A DNA stretch of 54,197 nt from Bacillota bacterium (GTDB lineage Bacteria > Bacillota > Clostridia > Oscillospirales > Acutalibacteraceae), in assembly GCA_023460155.1 (NCBI GenBank), contig JAEWRF010000063.1:1-54197 (forward strand). The letters are read 5' to 3'. A program made the position numbers and the translations under genes. Shown in pieces: positions 42,680-50,968 of the stretch (the stretch's first letter is position 1; each line of letters starts with the position of its first letter). A model generated the notes under the pieces. It ran no database searches, was not told where the DNA came from, and saw only the letters and a program-made list of their open reading frames with translations.

Positions 42680-44286
42680 GCTGCAATCACCTCCTCACAG
42701 GTCAGGGCGTCCGGGAATACGTCCCGCGCGATCCGGTTCGCGGCGGTGGTGTAGAAGCTGTTCCCGGTGAAGAACGCCCGCGTTTCGTTTTCCGAAAGGA
42801 TTTCCCCGCTGAACATCAGGGCGCAGACATCCGCACATTGCGCGCAGAAGTCGAGGTCGTGGGACGCCGCCACGATCGTCTTCCCCTCCCGTTTCAGGGC
42901 GGAGAGCAGCTCCGCCAGCTTCTTTTTGAATACGGCGTCAAGTCCTTTGGTGGGTTCGTCCAGCAGCAGGATTTCCGGCTCCGTCAGCAACACTTTCGCG
43001 AGGGCGGCACACTGCTGCTCGCCGCCGCTCAGGTCGAACGGGTGCCGCTCCAGCAGGGGCTCCAGACCGAAGAATTCAATCAGCTCCTCCATGCGTTCCC
43101 GGGAGGCCGCCGTTTCCTCAAGGTCCTTGCGGACGGTGCTGCGGCGGAACAGATTCTGCGGCTCCTGCGGCAGACAGCCGAGCAGCCCTCGGTACCGTTC
43201 GCCGGACGGGATCGAATCGAGTTTCCGTCCCAGAAGCGCCACCTTTCCGCTCCACGGCCGGCGGATCCCGCCGATTACCGAGAGCAGAGTCGATTTTCCC
43301 GTACCGTTCCCCCCGACAAGGCCGTAAAAAACGCCCCGACCGATTTTAAGGGACACCCCCCTGAGAGCGTCCCCTGCCTTCCGGTCGTACCGGAACCAGA
43401 CGTCCTCCAGCATGACCGCGGCCAGCTCCGGAGCGGGAACGGATCCCACAGCTTTTTGTTTTTCACGGGGACGAAAGCTTTGCTCCAGCCGCTGCTTTGC
43501 TTCCTTCACCGTGACAGGCGTTTCGCCCTCTTGAAATTCGGCGCAGATCCTCACGCAGGCAGGCAGCGCTGCAGCCATATTGCCAAGCTTCTTCCTGCCG
43601 CGCCCGAGCTCACGCGGAGCCGCATCCAGCGCGATCCTGCCGCCCTCGAGGAAAAGCACCCGGGTGCACACGGGCAGAACCTCGTCCAAACGGTGCTCGG
43701 ACAGGATGACGGTCACGCCGAGTTCCTCGTTGATTTTCTGCAGCATCCGAATCAGCTCCGACGCCGCAATCGGGTCCAGCCGGGAGGTCGGCTCATCCAG
43801 CAGAAGCAGTTCCGGCTGCATCACCATCACGGAGGCAAGATTCAGGAGCTGCTTCTGCCCGCCGGAAAGCTCCGTCACCGGCTTTAAAAACCAGTTCTGA
43901 ATCCCGAAAAAGGAAGCTGTTTCGGCCACCCGGAGCCGGATGGTACGGTCGTCGAACCCGAGGCTTTCCAGCCCGAAAGCCAGCTCGTGCCAGACCTTGT
44001 CGGTCACGGCCTGATTTTCCGGATCCTGCGAAACGAAGCCGATCCGGGCGCTCTGCTCCCGCGCGGAAAGGGAGAATATATCTTTTCCGTTCAAAAGAAT
44101 CTTTCCCGCCCGTGTTCCGGACGACGCAAGCACGGGTTTCAGCTGCTTTAAGAGCGTACTTTTCCCGCTCCCGGAGCGGCCGAACAGCAGGACGAATTCG
44201 CCCCTTCGGACGGTGAGGCCAATCTCCGACAAACCGCCTCCGCCCGGATAGGAAAAATTCAGTTCACTGATTTCAATCTGTTCCAA
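42652..44286 (-). CDS. ECF transporter ATPase, fused A-A' subunits
   Basis: 544 residues from TTG 44286, with GGGAGA eight bases upstream; the frame overlaps the T gene by 28 bases and the S gene by 28. Two full ABC domains: first with GRSGSGKSTLLKQ, LSGGQKQLLNLAS and LLLLDEPTSRLDP; second with GGNGTGKSTLLSV, LSGGEQQCAALAK and ILLLDEPTKGLDA. H-loops (LSEHRLDE and AASHDLDF) are intact. Fusion of EcfA1 and EcfA2 in one chain occurs in group I-like ECF systems. It drives import of the substrate held by the S component. Confidence 0.92.
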   Translation of the reverse strand: MEQIEISELNFSYPGGGGLSEIGLTVRRGEFVLLFGRSGSGKSTLLKQLKPVLASSGTRAGKILLNGKDIFSLSAREQSARIGFVSQDPENQAVTDKVWHELAFGLESLGFDDRTIRLRVAETASFFGIQNWFLKPVTELSGGQKQLLNLASVMVMQPELLLLDEPTSRLDPIAASELIRMLQKINEELGVTVILSEHRLDEVLPVCTRVLFLEGGRIALDAAPRELGRGRKKLGNMAAALPACVRICAEFQEGETPVTVKEAKQRLEQSFRPREKQKAVGSVPAPELAAVMLEDVWFRYDRKAGDALRGVSLKIGRGVFYGLVGGNGTGKSTLLSVIGGIRRPWSGKVALLGRKLDSIPSGERYRGLLGCLPQEPQNLFRRSTVRKDLEETAASRERMEELIEFFGLEPLLERHPFDLSGGEQQCAALAKVLLTEPEILLLDEPTKGLDAVFKKKLAELLSALKREGKTIVAASHDLDFCAQCADVCALMFSGEILSENETRAFFTGNSFYTTAANRIARDVFPDALTCEEVIAACRNERTDG

Positions 44287-45170
44287 AGTAAAATCTCCCT
44301 CATATTCGCAAGAACCGGCAAAAAGCAGAACAGCGCACAGGCGGCATAGTACGGGACCGAGCTTCCGCTCAGCCCCGAAATCGCAATGGCAGGAATATAC
44401 TCCGAGCGAAATGCACCGCTCAATAATCCTAACAGTACAACTCCAAGAGACGCCAGCTCGGCGGAAAGCAGGGCGCGGTCGCGTTTTCTCCAGACGAACA
44501 CGGAAAACGAGGTGCGGCCCTTCAGCCCAAAGCCGCGCGCCTTCATGGAGTCCGCCGATTCCACGGCGTTTTCCAGCGCCCAGGTGATCAGGGCGGAAAC
44601 CAGCTCTGCGCCGTTCCGGACGCGTTCGGGAACGGTGCCGTGCGCCGGGTCCAGCCCGATGCCCCTCTGCGCCTCCGCGAGAGTGCGGACCTGCGCCTTA
44701 TACCGGGGAACAAACCGCAGCGTCAGGGAAAACATCAGGGAAAGAACAGGACTGAGCCTGCCGAACAGAAACATCAGCCGGTCGCTGGTCATGACCCGGT
44801 TGAAACAGGAAAACGCGGTGACAGCCGAGGCGAAGGCCAGCGCGTAAACCGCCCCAAACGCGAGGGATTCCAGTGTAACAGGACCGCCGAACGCAGAAAA
44901 CAGGATCGTTTTCCCCGCGCGGTTCAGCAGCGGGTTCAGCAGCGCAACGGCGAGGGAAACGGGGAGCAGCCCCAAAAGCTGAAACCGGACCGCCTTGGCT
45001 CCGTTCAGCAGAACGGAATAGCAGAGCTCGGCGCAGAATGCGAGAACCAATGGAACGGGATGGGTCAGGAACATGCAGAAGAACAGAACGCCGCAGAAAT
45101 AAAGGAACAGAAGGGCCGGGTGATACGATGAAAAGGCATCGGGCTCCCTGCCGGAAACTGCTTCGCGCAT
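44259..45170 (-). CDS. ECF transporter transmembrane (T) component
   Basis: 303 residues from ATG 45170 with GGAAAGGAGGAGAAAA immediately upstream; a longer frame from 45269 runs into the terminator region and is rejected. Helices at about residues 18-45, 60-85, 100-130 and 210-240. The coupling signature SMKARGF (with ESADSMKARGFGLKGRT in context) that contacts the ATPases is present, as is the LSLMFSLTLRFVPRYK segment. First gene of the riboswitch-controlled T-AA-S operon. Confidence 0.9.
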   Translation of the reverse strand: MREAVSGREPDAFSSYHPALLFLYFCGVLFFCMFLTHPVPLVLAFCAELCYSVLLNGAKAVRFQLLGLLPVSLAVALLNPLLNRAGKTILFSAFGGPVTLESLAFGAVYALAFASAVTAFSCFNRVMTSDRLMFLFGRLSPVLSLMFSLTLRFVPRYKAQVRTLAEAQRGIGLDPAHGTVPERVRNGAELVSALITWALENAVESADSMKARGFGLKGRTSFSVFVWRKRDRALLSAELASLGVVLLGLLSGAFRSEYIPAIAISGLSGSSVPYYAACALFCFLPVLANMREILLWNRLKSVN

Positions 45171-45221
45171 TTTCTCCTCCTTTCCGGGCCGCAGGCACGC
45201 CGCCCAGCGCCCTGCCGGAAT

Positions 45222-45258
45222 AAAAAAAGCCGGCGCTTTCGATGAAGCGTCGGCTTTT
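45222..45258 (-). terminator. Riboswitch-linked intrinsic terminator
   Basis: Minus strand AAAGCCGACGCTT pairs with AAGCGCCGGCTTT, loop CATCG, then seven T. It lies between the cobalamin riboswitch and the T gene, so it is the likely expression platform. Confidence 0.85.
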
Positions 45259-45346
45259 CGGAATAACACAAACAGACCGCGTGCGCTTCAGCGGCGCAGG
45301 CGGGCCGGTCCCCGAAAACCCCTTTTCTTACCAAAAGTCATTTCCC

Positions 45347-45518
45347 GGTTTTCGGCAGGTCTCCCGGCTTCGGATCGCTCCGGAATTTCCCCTTCTCATG
45401 CGAACGCACAATGGCCGCGGAAATCCGGTCCCCATCACGGTAGAGTAAGCTGCCGGAGCTTTGCACTCCGTTCCCTTTTGATTTCTTCCGGCATTCTGCC
45501 GGTAAAAAGCCGAAAACC
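45347..45518 (-). promoter_or_regulatory. Cobalamin riboswitch
   Basis: Read on the minus strand: P1 GGTTTTCGGC (45518-45509) with GCCGAAAACC (45356-45347); the core AAAAGGGAACGGAGTGCAAA (45480-45461), an ACCGTGATGGGGA segment and the hallmark AAGCCGGGAGACCTGCC before the P1 3' strand. It controls the ECF operon downstream, turning it off when B12 is plentiful. The rest of the 45171-45585 gap holds only the switch and terminator. Confidence 0.9.
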
Positions 45519-45585
45519 CTAAATATTAATTTCCCCAATTATACCGGGACTGGCGGGAAATGTCAACGTGAACGCGGGATTCCGC

Positions 45586-46521
45586 TCACCGCTCCGCGCT
45601 TTTTTTGCCCGTGCATTCCTGCAGCGCCTCCAGGTAGGCCGTCCTTGCCGATTTTTTATCCCGGTACATCTCCCGCTCGGCCTCTGCGATTGCGGAACTG
45701 ATTGTTTCGCCGTTTCCGGAGACGGCGGCGCAGCCGTAAGAATTGCTGATGGGAATCCCCATGACCGTATATTCCTTTTCGGCGGCTTTGAATGCCCGGA
45801 TCATCTCCCTGCACGCGGTCTCCGGGAAACCCTCGCAGAATGCGACGAATTCGTCGCCGCCGACACGCATGATCTCCCCCTTGCCGCCGATGCCGCTTTT
45901 CAGCAGCGCCGCCGTTTTGACCAGCAGCTCGTCGCCTGTTCTGTGCCCGTAGCTGTCGTTAAAATATTTCAGGCAGTTGGTGTCGACCATGAGCACGGAG
46001 AAGGGCGAAAAACCGGCACCGGAGAGTCTGGCCAGCTGCTGCTCGAAATACGTGCGGTTATAAAGACCGGTGAGCTGATCCGTAATGCTCAGGGTACGCA
46101 GCTCCTCCTGCAGCCGTTTCAGCTCGGAGATATCCGTGACCAGGCCGACGACGCCGAGCAGATTCCCGTTCGTGTCGATGACCGGCTCCTTGCTGATCTC
46201 ATAGTAATAATCCGTGCCGCCGAAAACCATTTTGCTCACGTAATGGCTGCCCGTCCGTGTCCGGATTATTTTTTTGTCATCCTCATAATAGAACCGGCCC
46301 AGCTCCAGGTCCGGCTGGATCTCCAGATCCGTTTTTCCGATGATTGTCCAGCCTTCCCCTCCTGAGTTCAGCTGCGCACAGATATGGCTGGTCATCCGGT
46401 ATTTGCACTCCAGATCCTTGAAAAAGACATTCGCCGGTATGGTTTCGATAATCTGCCTAAGCACCTCAAGATCCAGCGGGTATTTGTCCGCCAGATATTC
46501 TTTTAACACATCGTTGCCCAT
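45586..46521 (-). CDS. PAS-GGDEF diguanylate cyclase
   Basis: 311 residues from ATG 46521 with GGAGACA upstream. An N-terminal PAS domain (IIETIPANVFFKDLECKYRM, seen by ANVFFKDLECKY, to GVVGLVTDISELK near 145) is followed by GGDEF: DQLTGLYNRTYFEQQL, VDTNCLKYFNDSYGHRTGD and the catalytic MRVGGDEFVAF. It should make c-di-GMP in response to a signal bound by PAS. The RxxD product-inhibition site before GGDEF is missing. It is transcribed away from the ECF genes' upstream side and is monocistronic as far as seen. Confidence 0.92.
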   Translation of the reverse strand: MGNDVLKEYLADKYPLDLEVLRQIIETIPANVFFKDLECKYRMTSHICAQLNSGGEGWTIIGKTDLEIQPDLELGRFYYEDDKKIIRTRTGSHYVSKMVFGGTDYYYEISKEPVIDTNGNLLGVVGLVTDISELKRLQEELRTLSITDQLTGLYNRTYFEQQLARLSGAGFSPFSVLMVDTNCLKYFNDSYGHRTGDELLVKTAALLKSGIGGKGEIMRVGGDEFVAFCEGFPETACREMIRAFKAAEKEYTVMGIPISNSYGCAAVSGNGETISSAIAEAEREMYRDKKSARTAYLEALQECTGKKSAER

Positions 46522-46699
46522 GGCTTGTCTCCTTTTCCGAAATTGCGGACCCCGGAATGCCGTATTCTGCGGCATCCCTCACGCCGGGAATCATCAAATT
46601 TATTATATTACCATTATTATCCATTTTCAACACATTTTTCTATCCGGATGAAAATTTTCAGAGATCCCCCGTCCCCGGGCGCTCCCTCTGCCGGTGCGT

Positions 46700-46745
46700 A
46701 AAAAAACGCCGCATGGTTCCTGAAAAGTTCAGAAGCCATGCGGCG
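46700..46745 (-). terminator. Terminator of glgB
   Basis: Minus strand CGCCGCATGG/CCATGCGGCG outer stem with an inner CTGAA/TTCAG stem, then seven T. Confidence 0.8.
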
Positions 46746-46762
46746 AATGAATCCACCCTGTG

Positions 46763-48550
46763 TTATTGAATCCGGTAATACCTTCCGGAAAAAGCGGATA
46801 GAGTAAGGCTCACTTCGCCCTGCTTCAGGGTCAGCGCCTCTTCCTCACAGGCCTGTGTTCCCCCGTAGCACTGCCAGTCGCTTGCAATCAGCGGGGTCAG
46901 CCTTTCCGCATCCGGAATCCGGAGGAGATAGTGTTCCTGTTCCCGGTCGGAAAAGTTGAAAACTGCCAGAATCCGCTCGTCTTTCGATCTTCGCTCAAAC
47001 GCGTACAGGCATCTCTGTTCCTGCGCGCAGTCCAGCCACAAAAAGCCGCGGCGGTCGTAATCCATTTCGGAGAGGGCGGGATGCGAAAGGTACAGCCGGT
47101 TTAAATCCCGAAGGAAGCGACAGAAAGCGTCGTGGATCGGGTAAGCTGTCAGGTTCCAGTCCAGCTCGCGCTTTTCATCCCACTCCCGCAGATGGCCGAG
47201 CTCGTTTCCCATAAAATTCAGCTTTTTCCCGGGGTGGGCGACCATGTAAAGGTACAGGGCCCTTGCCTGCGGAAATTTCTCTTCGTACTGCCCGTTCATT
47301 TTCTGGAGGACGGCAGCTTTTCCGTGCACGGACTCGTCGTGGGAGAGCGGCAGCAGAAATGCCTCGTCGTAAAAATACTGCATGGAAAAGGTCAGTTTAT
47401 GATACGCTTCCGACCGAGCGGCCGGATCAAGCTGAAAAAAGGAGAGCGTGTCGTGCATCCAGCCAAGGTCCCATTTGTAGTCGAAGCCGAGTCCGCCCTC
47501 CTCAGCGGGCGCGGTCACGCCGCGGTACGCGGTGGAATCCTCCGCCGCGAGAATCGCGCCGGGATGCAGCAGCTTCAGGCCGCGGTTCATCTCCCGCAGA
47601 AATCGGATCGCATCCCGGTTTTCGCCGCGGCCTTCGTCGCCCTGCCAGTAGATCAGGTTGCTGACGGCGTCCATGCGAAGCCCGTCAAAATGGAACTCTG
47701 TCAGCCAGTAATTCGCCGCCGACTGGAGAAAACTGCGCACCTCGCCCCGCGAGTGCATAAAGTTGCAGCTCCCCCATTCGCTCCTTCCTACGTCCGTGTT
47801 GGGGTATTCGTAAAGCGCGGTTCCGTCGTAATCCGCGAGGGCGTAGTCGTCCACCGCGAAGTGCACCGGAACGAAATCGATGAGCACGCCGATGCCGTTT
47901 CGGTGGCACCGGCCGACGAACTCCCTGAGCCCGTCCGGCTTCCCATAGCGGGAGGTCGGGCTGAAAAATCCGGTGCTCTGGTAGCCCCAGGATTCGTCGC
48001 TCGGGTACTCCCCGAGGGGCATAATTTCAAGATAATTGTAGCCGTTCTCTTTGAGGTAGGGAATCAGCAGCCCCGCGAGCTCGGAATAGGAATACCACAC
48101 GTCCGGACGGTCTTCCGGTTTGCGCCACGAACCGAAATGAAGTTCGTAAATATTCAGCGGCCGGTCTTTGCAGTCCGTCCGCGCTTCCATCCATTCGGCG
48201 TCCCCGAATTCATAACCGTCCAGTCTTTGGATAACGGAAGCTGTGTTTGGCCGGAGTTCCGCGAAAAAGCCGTAGGGGTCGCAGTGGTCGAGGGAGCCGC
48301 GCCCCTTCCGGAGGATCCGGTATTTGTACATCATTCCGGCCGAAGCGCCGGGTATCTCACATTCCCAGAAGTTTCCGTCGTAGATGCGCTCCATCGGCGT
48401 TTTCTGCCAGCCGTTGAATTCCCCGATCACAGAAACCGCTTCGGCGGCGGGGGCGAAGGTCCGGAAAACGGTTCCGGACTCCGTGACGTGCGCCCCTAAA
48501 AACCGGTAGGCGTCAAACAGCCTTCCTGCGTAAAACGCGCTGTAATCCAT
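46763..48550 (-). CDS. glgB: 1,4-alpha-glucan branching enzyme
   Basis: 595 residues from ATG 48550 behind GGGAGGAG. The N-terminal CBM48-like domain (VIGEFNGWQKTPM) is followed by the GH13 barrel: YELHFGSWRK, GYNYLEIMPLGEYPSDESWGY, nucleophile in FDGLRMDAVSN, acid/base in LAAEDSTAY and the third acid in LPLSHDESVHGK. It makes alpha-1,6 branches in glycogen. Length is at the short end for GlgB because an N-terminal extension is absent. It is not linked to glgP (29.6 kb). Confidence 0.95.
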   Translation of the reverse strand: MDYSAFYAGRLFDAYRFLGAHVTESGTVFRTFAPAAEAVSVIGEFNGWQKTPMERIYDGNFWECEIPGASAGMMYKYRILRKGRGSLDHCDPYGFFAELRPNTASVIQRLDGYEFGDAEWMEARTDCKDRPLNIYELHFGSWRKPEDRPDVWYSYSELAGLLIPYLKENGYNYLEIMPLGEYPSDESWGYQSTGFFSPTSRYGKPDGLREFVGRCHRNGIGVLIDFVPVHFAVDDYALADYDGTALYEYPNTDVGRSEWGSCNFMHSRGEVRSFLQSAANYWLTEFHFDGLRMDAVSNLIYWQGDEGRGENRDAIRFLREMNRGLKLLHPGAILAAEDSTAYRGVTAPAEEGGLGFDYKWDLGWMHDTLSFFQLDPAARSEAYHKLTFSMQYFYDEAFLLPLSHDESVHGKAAVLQKMNGQYEEKFPQARALYLYMVAHPGKKLNFMGNELGHLREWDEKRELDWNLTAYPIHDAFCRFLRDLNRLYLSHPALSEMDYDRRGFLWLDCAQEQRCLYAFERRSKDERILAVFNFSDREQEHYLLRIPDAERLTPLIASDWQCYGGTQACEEEALTLKQGEVSLTLSAFSGRYYRIQ

Positions 48551-48633
48551 TTCACAAGCTCCTCCCTGTTACAGAACCATTATACCTTATGAAATGGAAC
48601 CCATCCACTGCCAACTTCGGAAATTTCCCAATT

Positions 48634-49614
48634 TTACCGCGTTTCGCCTTCCGGCTGCCTGCTTTCCCGAATGGGAAACTTCGGCGCCGCCGCGCGGTTC
48701 ACGATAAAGATGCCGAGGCTGACGAGGAGCAGGGCGGCGACGGTCTGCAGCCCAAAGGTCTGCTTTTCCCCGGCAAGCAGCAGCATGGAGAAAACGACGC
48801 CGAAAATCGGGTTTGTGAACGACCACACGGCCACCCGGGAAACCGGATTGTACTTCAGCAGGATGCTCCAGATCGAATAGGCGACCGCCGACAGAAAGGC
48901 AAGGTAAGCCAGCACCGCGATTCCCTGACCGGAACCGTGAGTGATTCTGCCGCCGCTGAGGTAGCCGCAGGCGGCCATGAAAAACCCGCCGAAAATGAAC
49001 TGATAGCCGCAGAGTGTCACGGGGTTTTCCCATCGGGAATAGTTTTTCATCTGAACGGACGACACGGAAGCGGCCACAATCGACAGAAGGATAAAGCCCT
49101 CGCCGGTGAAGCTCATATTCATATCCCAGCCCGCTCCGCTCAGATTCACCAGCACGACCCCCGCAAACCCGAGGACACAGCCGATCACCTTACGCGGAGT
49201 AAGGGTCTCCTGACGAAAAAACAGGCAGACCAGCAAAATCGTGATAAACGCGCTGGCCCCCTCGATGATGGAGGACTTCACGGCGCTGGCATGTGCGAGG
49301 CCAATGTAAAAGAACAGATACTGGAGCACCGTCTGAGTAAGGCAAAGCTTCAGGATCGGCCCCCAGGAGCCTTTCTGCGGTTTCAGCAGCTTTTTCCCGG
49401 CAAGGCTTCCGAACAGAACCGTCAGAATTCCCGATAAAAAAAAGCGGCAGCCCGCAAAGAGAATCTGCGCCCGCGAGTCGCCGGAAGGAATCTGGAACAG
49501 GCTGTAGCCAATCTTGATGCCCGGGAAAGCCGTGCCCCACAGGGCGCAGCTGATTACGGCAAGCAGGCACACCACCCCGCCGTTGGTGAGCAGTTTGTTT
49601 CGGGTCTTCTCCAT
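48634..49614 (-). CDS. EamA/DMT family transporter
   Basis: 326 residues from ATG 49614 behind AGAGGGAAA. Ten hydrophobic segments in two repeated halves: CLLAVISCALWGTAFPGIKI at the start and GFILLSIVAASVSSVQMK at the start of the second half, each with the EamA helix pattern. It is a drug/metabolite-type exporter of amino acids, nucleotides sugars or similar compounds. Substrate cannot be read from the sequence. Single gene, 83 bases beyond glgB. Confidence 0.87.
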   Translation of the reverse strand: MEKTRNKLLTNGGVVCLLAVISCALWGTAFPGIKIGYSLFQIPSGDSRAQILFAGCRFFLSGILTVLFGSLAGKKLLKPQKGSWGPILKLCLTQTVLQYLFFYIGLAHASAVKSSIIEGASAFITILLVCLFFRQETLTPRKVIGCVLGFAGVVLVNLSGAGWDMNMSFTGEGFILLSIVAASVSSVQMKNYSRWENPVTLCGYQFIFGGFFMAACGYLSGGRITHGSGQGIAVLAYLAFLSAVAYSIWSILLKYNPVSRVAVWSFTNPIFGVVFSMLLLAGEKQTFGLQTVAALLLVSLGIFIVNRAAAPKFPIRESRQPEGETR

Positions 49615-49788
49615 GCGTTTCCCTCTTTCTCCGTCTCTTCCGCTGATAATTTTGGTTTCTATTATACTATCACCCGGCGCCGTTTTTATTTCTATATTAG
49701 ATCATATTTATTTCCCGTTCGCAGGCACAGAGGGGAGCGGAAAAGCGAAAAGGCACTTCGGACTGCGGGCACGGCCGCTCGGAAATTC

Positions 49789-49887
49789 ATTTATTAAGTA
49801 AAAATGAAATATTCCTCATTTTTTCCCTATTTCCTTTTCGCGCACGGAATTTCCGATTTTCTGTATTATAATTTATTTATTAGGTAA
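49789..49887 (+). repeat. Pair of 13-base direct repeats in the lysozyme promoter region
   Basis: ATTTATTAAGTAA (49789-49801) and ATTTATTAGGTAA (49875-49887), one mismatch. The second lies next to a TATAAT box at 49867-49872. They may be a regulator site. Confidence 0.4.
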
Positions 49888-49898
49888 TTTTTTTGCCG

Positions 49899-50909
49899 AT
49901 GCCGTTAACGAATGTTTTATGGGACAGTGAATACAAATTGAGAAAAAAGTGTTTCAAGAAGCTGGTGCTGACTCTGCTCCTGGCGGTCTGCATCCTTCCG
50001 TTTTCCATACCGGTATTTGCGCAGGCGCGCTTTCAGGGAATCGACGTTTCCAAATATCAGGGGCAGATCGACTGGAACCGGGTAAAAAACTCGGGGGTTC
50101 AGTTCGCGATGATCCGGACTGGCTACGGGGGCGACCCCTCCTCCTGGAACCGTCAGACCGACGCTTATTTTGAATCCAATTATTCGGGAGCGACGGGCGC
50201 GGGCCTGAAGGTCGGCGCTTACCACTACAGCTACGCGACGAACGCGTCCATGGCCTCGGACGAGGCGGATTTCTGCCTGCATATTCTGAACGGGCGCCAT
50301 CTGGACTACCCGGTCGCATATGATCTGGAGGACCGCAGCCAGGCTGGAGTTTCGCCGGACGTCATGGCACAGATCGTGCAGACATTCTGCGGCAAGCTTC
50401 AGCTGGCGGGCTACAAGCCTGCCGTTTACAGCTACGTCAATTTCTATAACGCGCGGCTGACCAGTCCGCTGGTTGCGCAGTTCGATACGTGGATTGCGAA
50501 CTACGTTCAGGCTCCCGCTCCCAATTTCGGCCGCAGCTACACCATGTGGCAGTATTCCAGCGGCGGCAGTGTTGCGGGAATCTCCGGCAGGTGCGACATG
50601 GATTACAGCTATGTTGATTACAGCGCTCCGACCGTTCCAAGCACACCGATGGATCCCATGACGTTTCGCTGCGATACCGACTCCTACGAATTCGATTCCG
50701 TGGGGCATTATACCTATAAGATCACCACGGCAGACACCCTTCCGCCGAGCGCGGTTTCCTCGAACCCCGCCGCGGTGACGGTTTCCGGCCCCACGGGGAT
50801 CAAGGACGGGTATCTTTTCACTATTACCGATGTCGGTCCGGGGGACGCAGCCATCACCACAACCGCAGCCGACGGAAGAACCGTGACGTTACAGGCAACC
50901 GGATTTTAA
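49899..50909 (+). CDS. Secreted GH25 family lysozyme
   Basis: 336 residues from ATG 49899; TTG 49893 and TTG 49938 are alternatives and none has a good ribosome site. A signal peptide (LVLTLLLAVCILPFSIPVFA) precedes the GH25 domain: FQGIDVSKYQGQIDWNRVK, FAMIRTGYG, VGAYHYSYA, the catalytic DLED and MWQYSSGG. It cleaves the glycan of peptidoglycan as a muramidase. A 90-residue C-terminal Ig-like domain (TFRCDTDSYEFDSVGHYTYK) follows. Terminator just after the stop. Confidence 0.9.
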   Translation: MPLTNVLWDSEYKLRKKCFKKLVLTLLLAVCILPFSIPVFAQARFQGIDVSKYQGQIDWNRVKNSGVQFAMIRTGYGGDPSSWNRQTDAYFESNYSGATGAGLKVGAYHYSYATNASMASDEADFCLHILNGRHLDYPVAYDLEDRSQAGVSPDVMAQIVQTFCGKLQLAGYKPAVYSYVNFYNARLTSPLVAQFDTWIANYVQAPAPNFGRSYTMWQYSSGGSVAGISGRCDMDYSYVDYSAPTVPSTPMDPMTFRCDTDSYEFDSVGHYTYKITTADTLPPSAVSSNPAAVTVSGPTGIKDGYLFTITDVGPGDAAITTTAADGRTVTLQATGF

Positions 50910-50919
50910 GCCAATGAAA

Positions 50920-50956
50920 GAAGCCGCCCGGAGGACTCTCCGGGCGGCTTCTTTTT
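50920..50956. terminator. Bidirectional terminator
   Basis: Fourteen-base perfect stem (50920-50933 with 50938-50951), GACT loop, T-run; separates convergent lysozyme and LCP genes. Confidence 0.92.
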
Positions 50957-50968
50957 CTGTTCTGTTTT

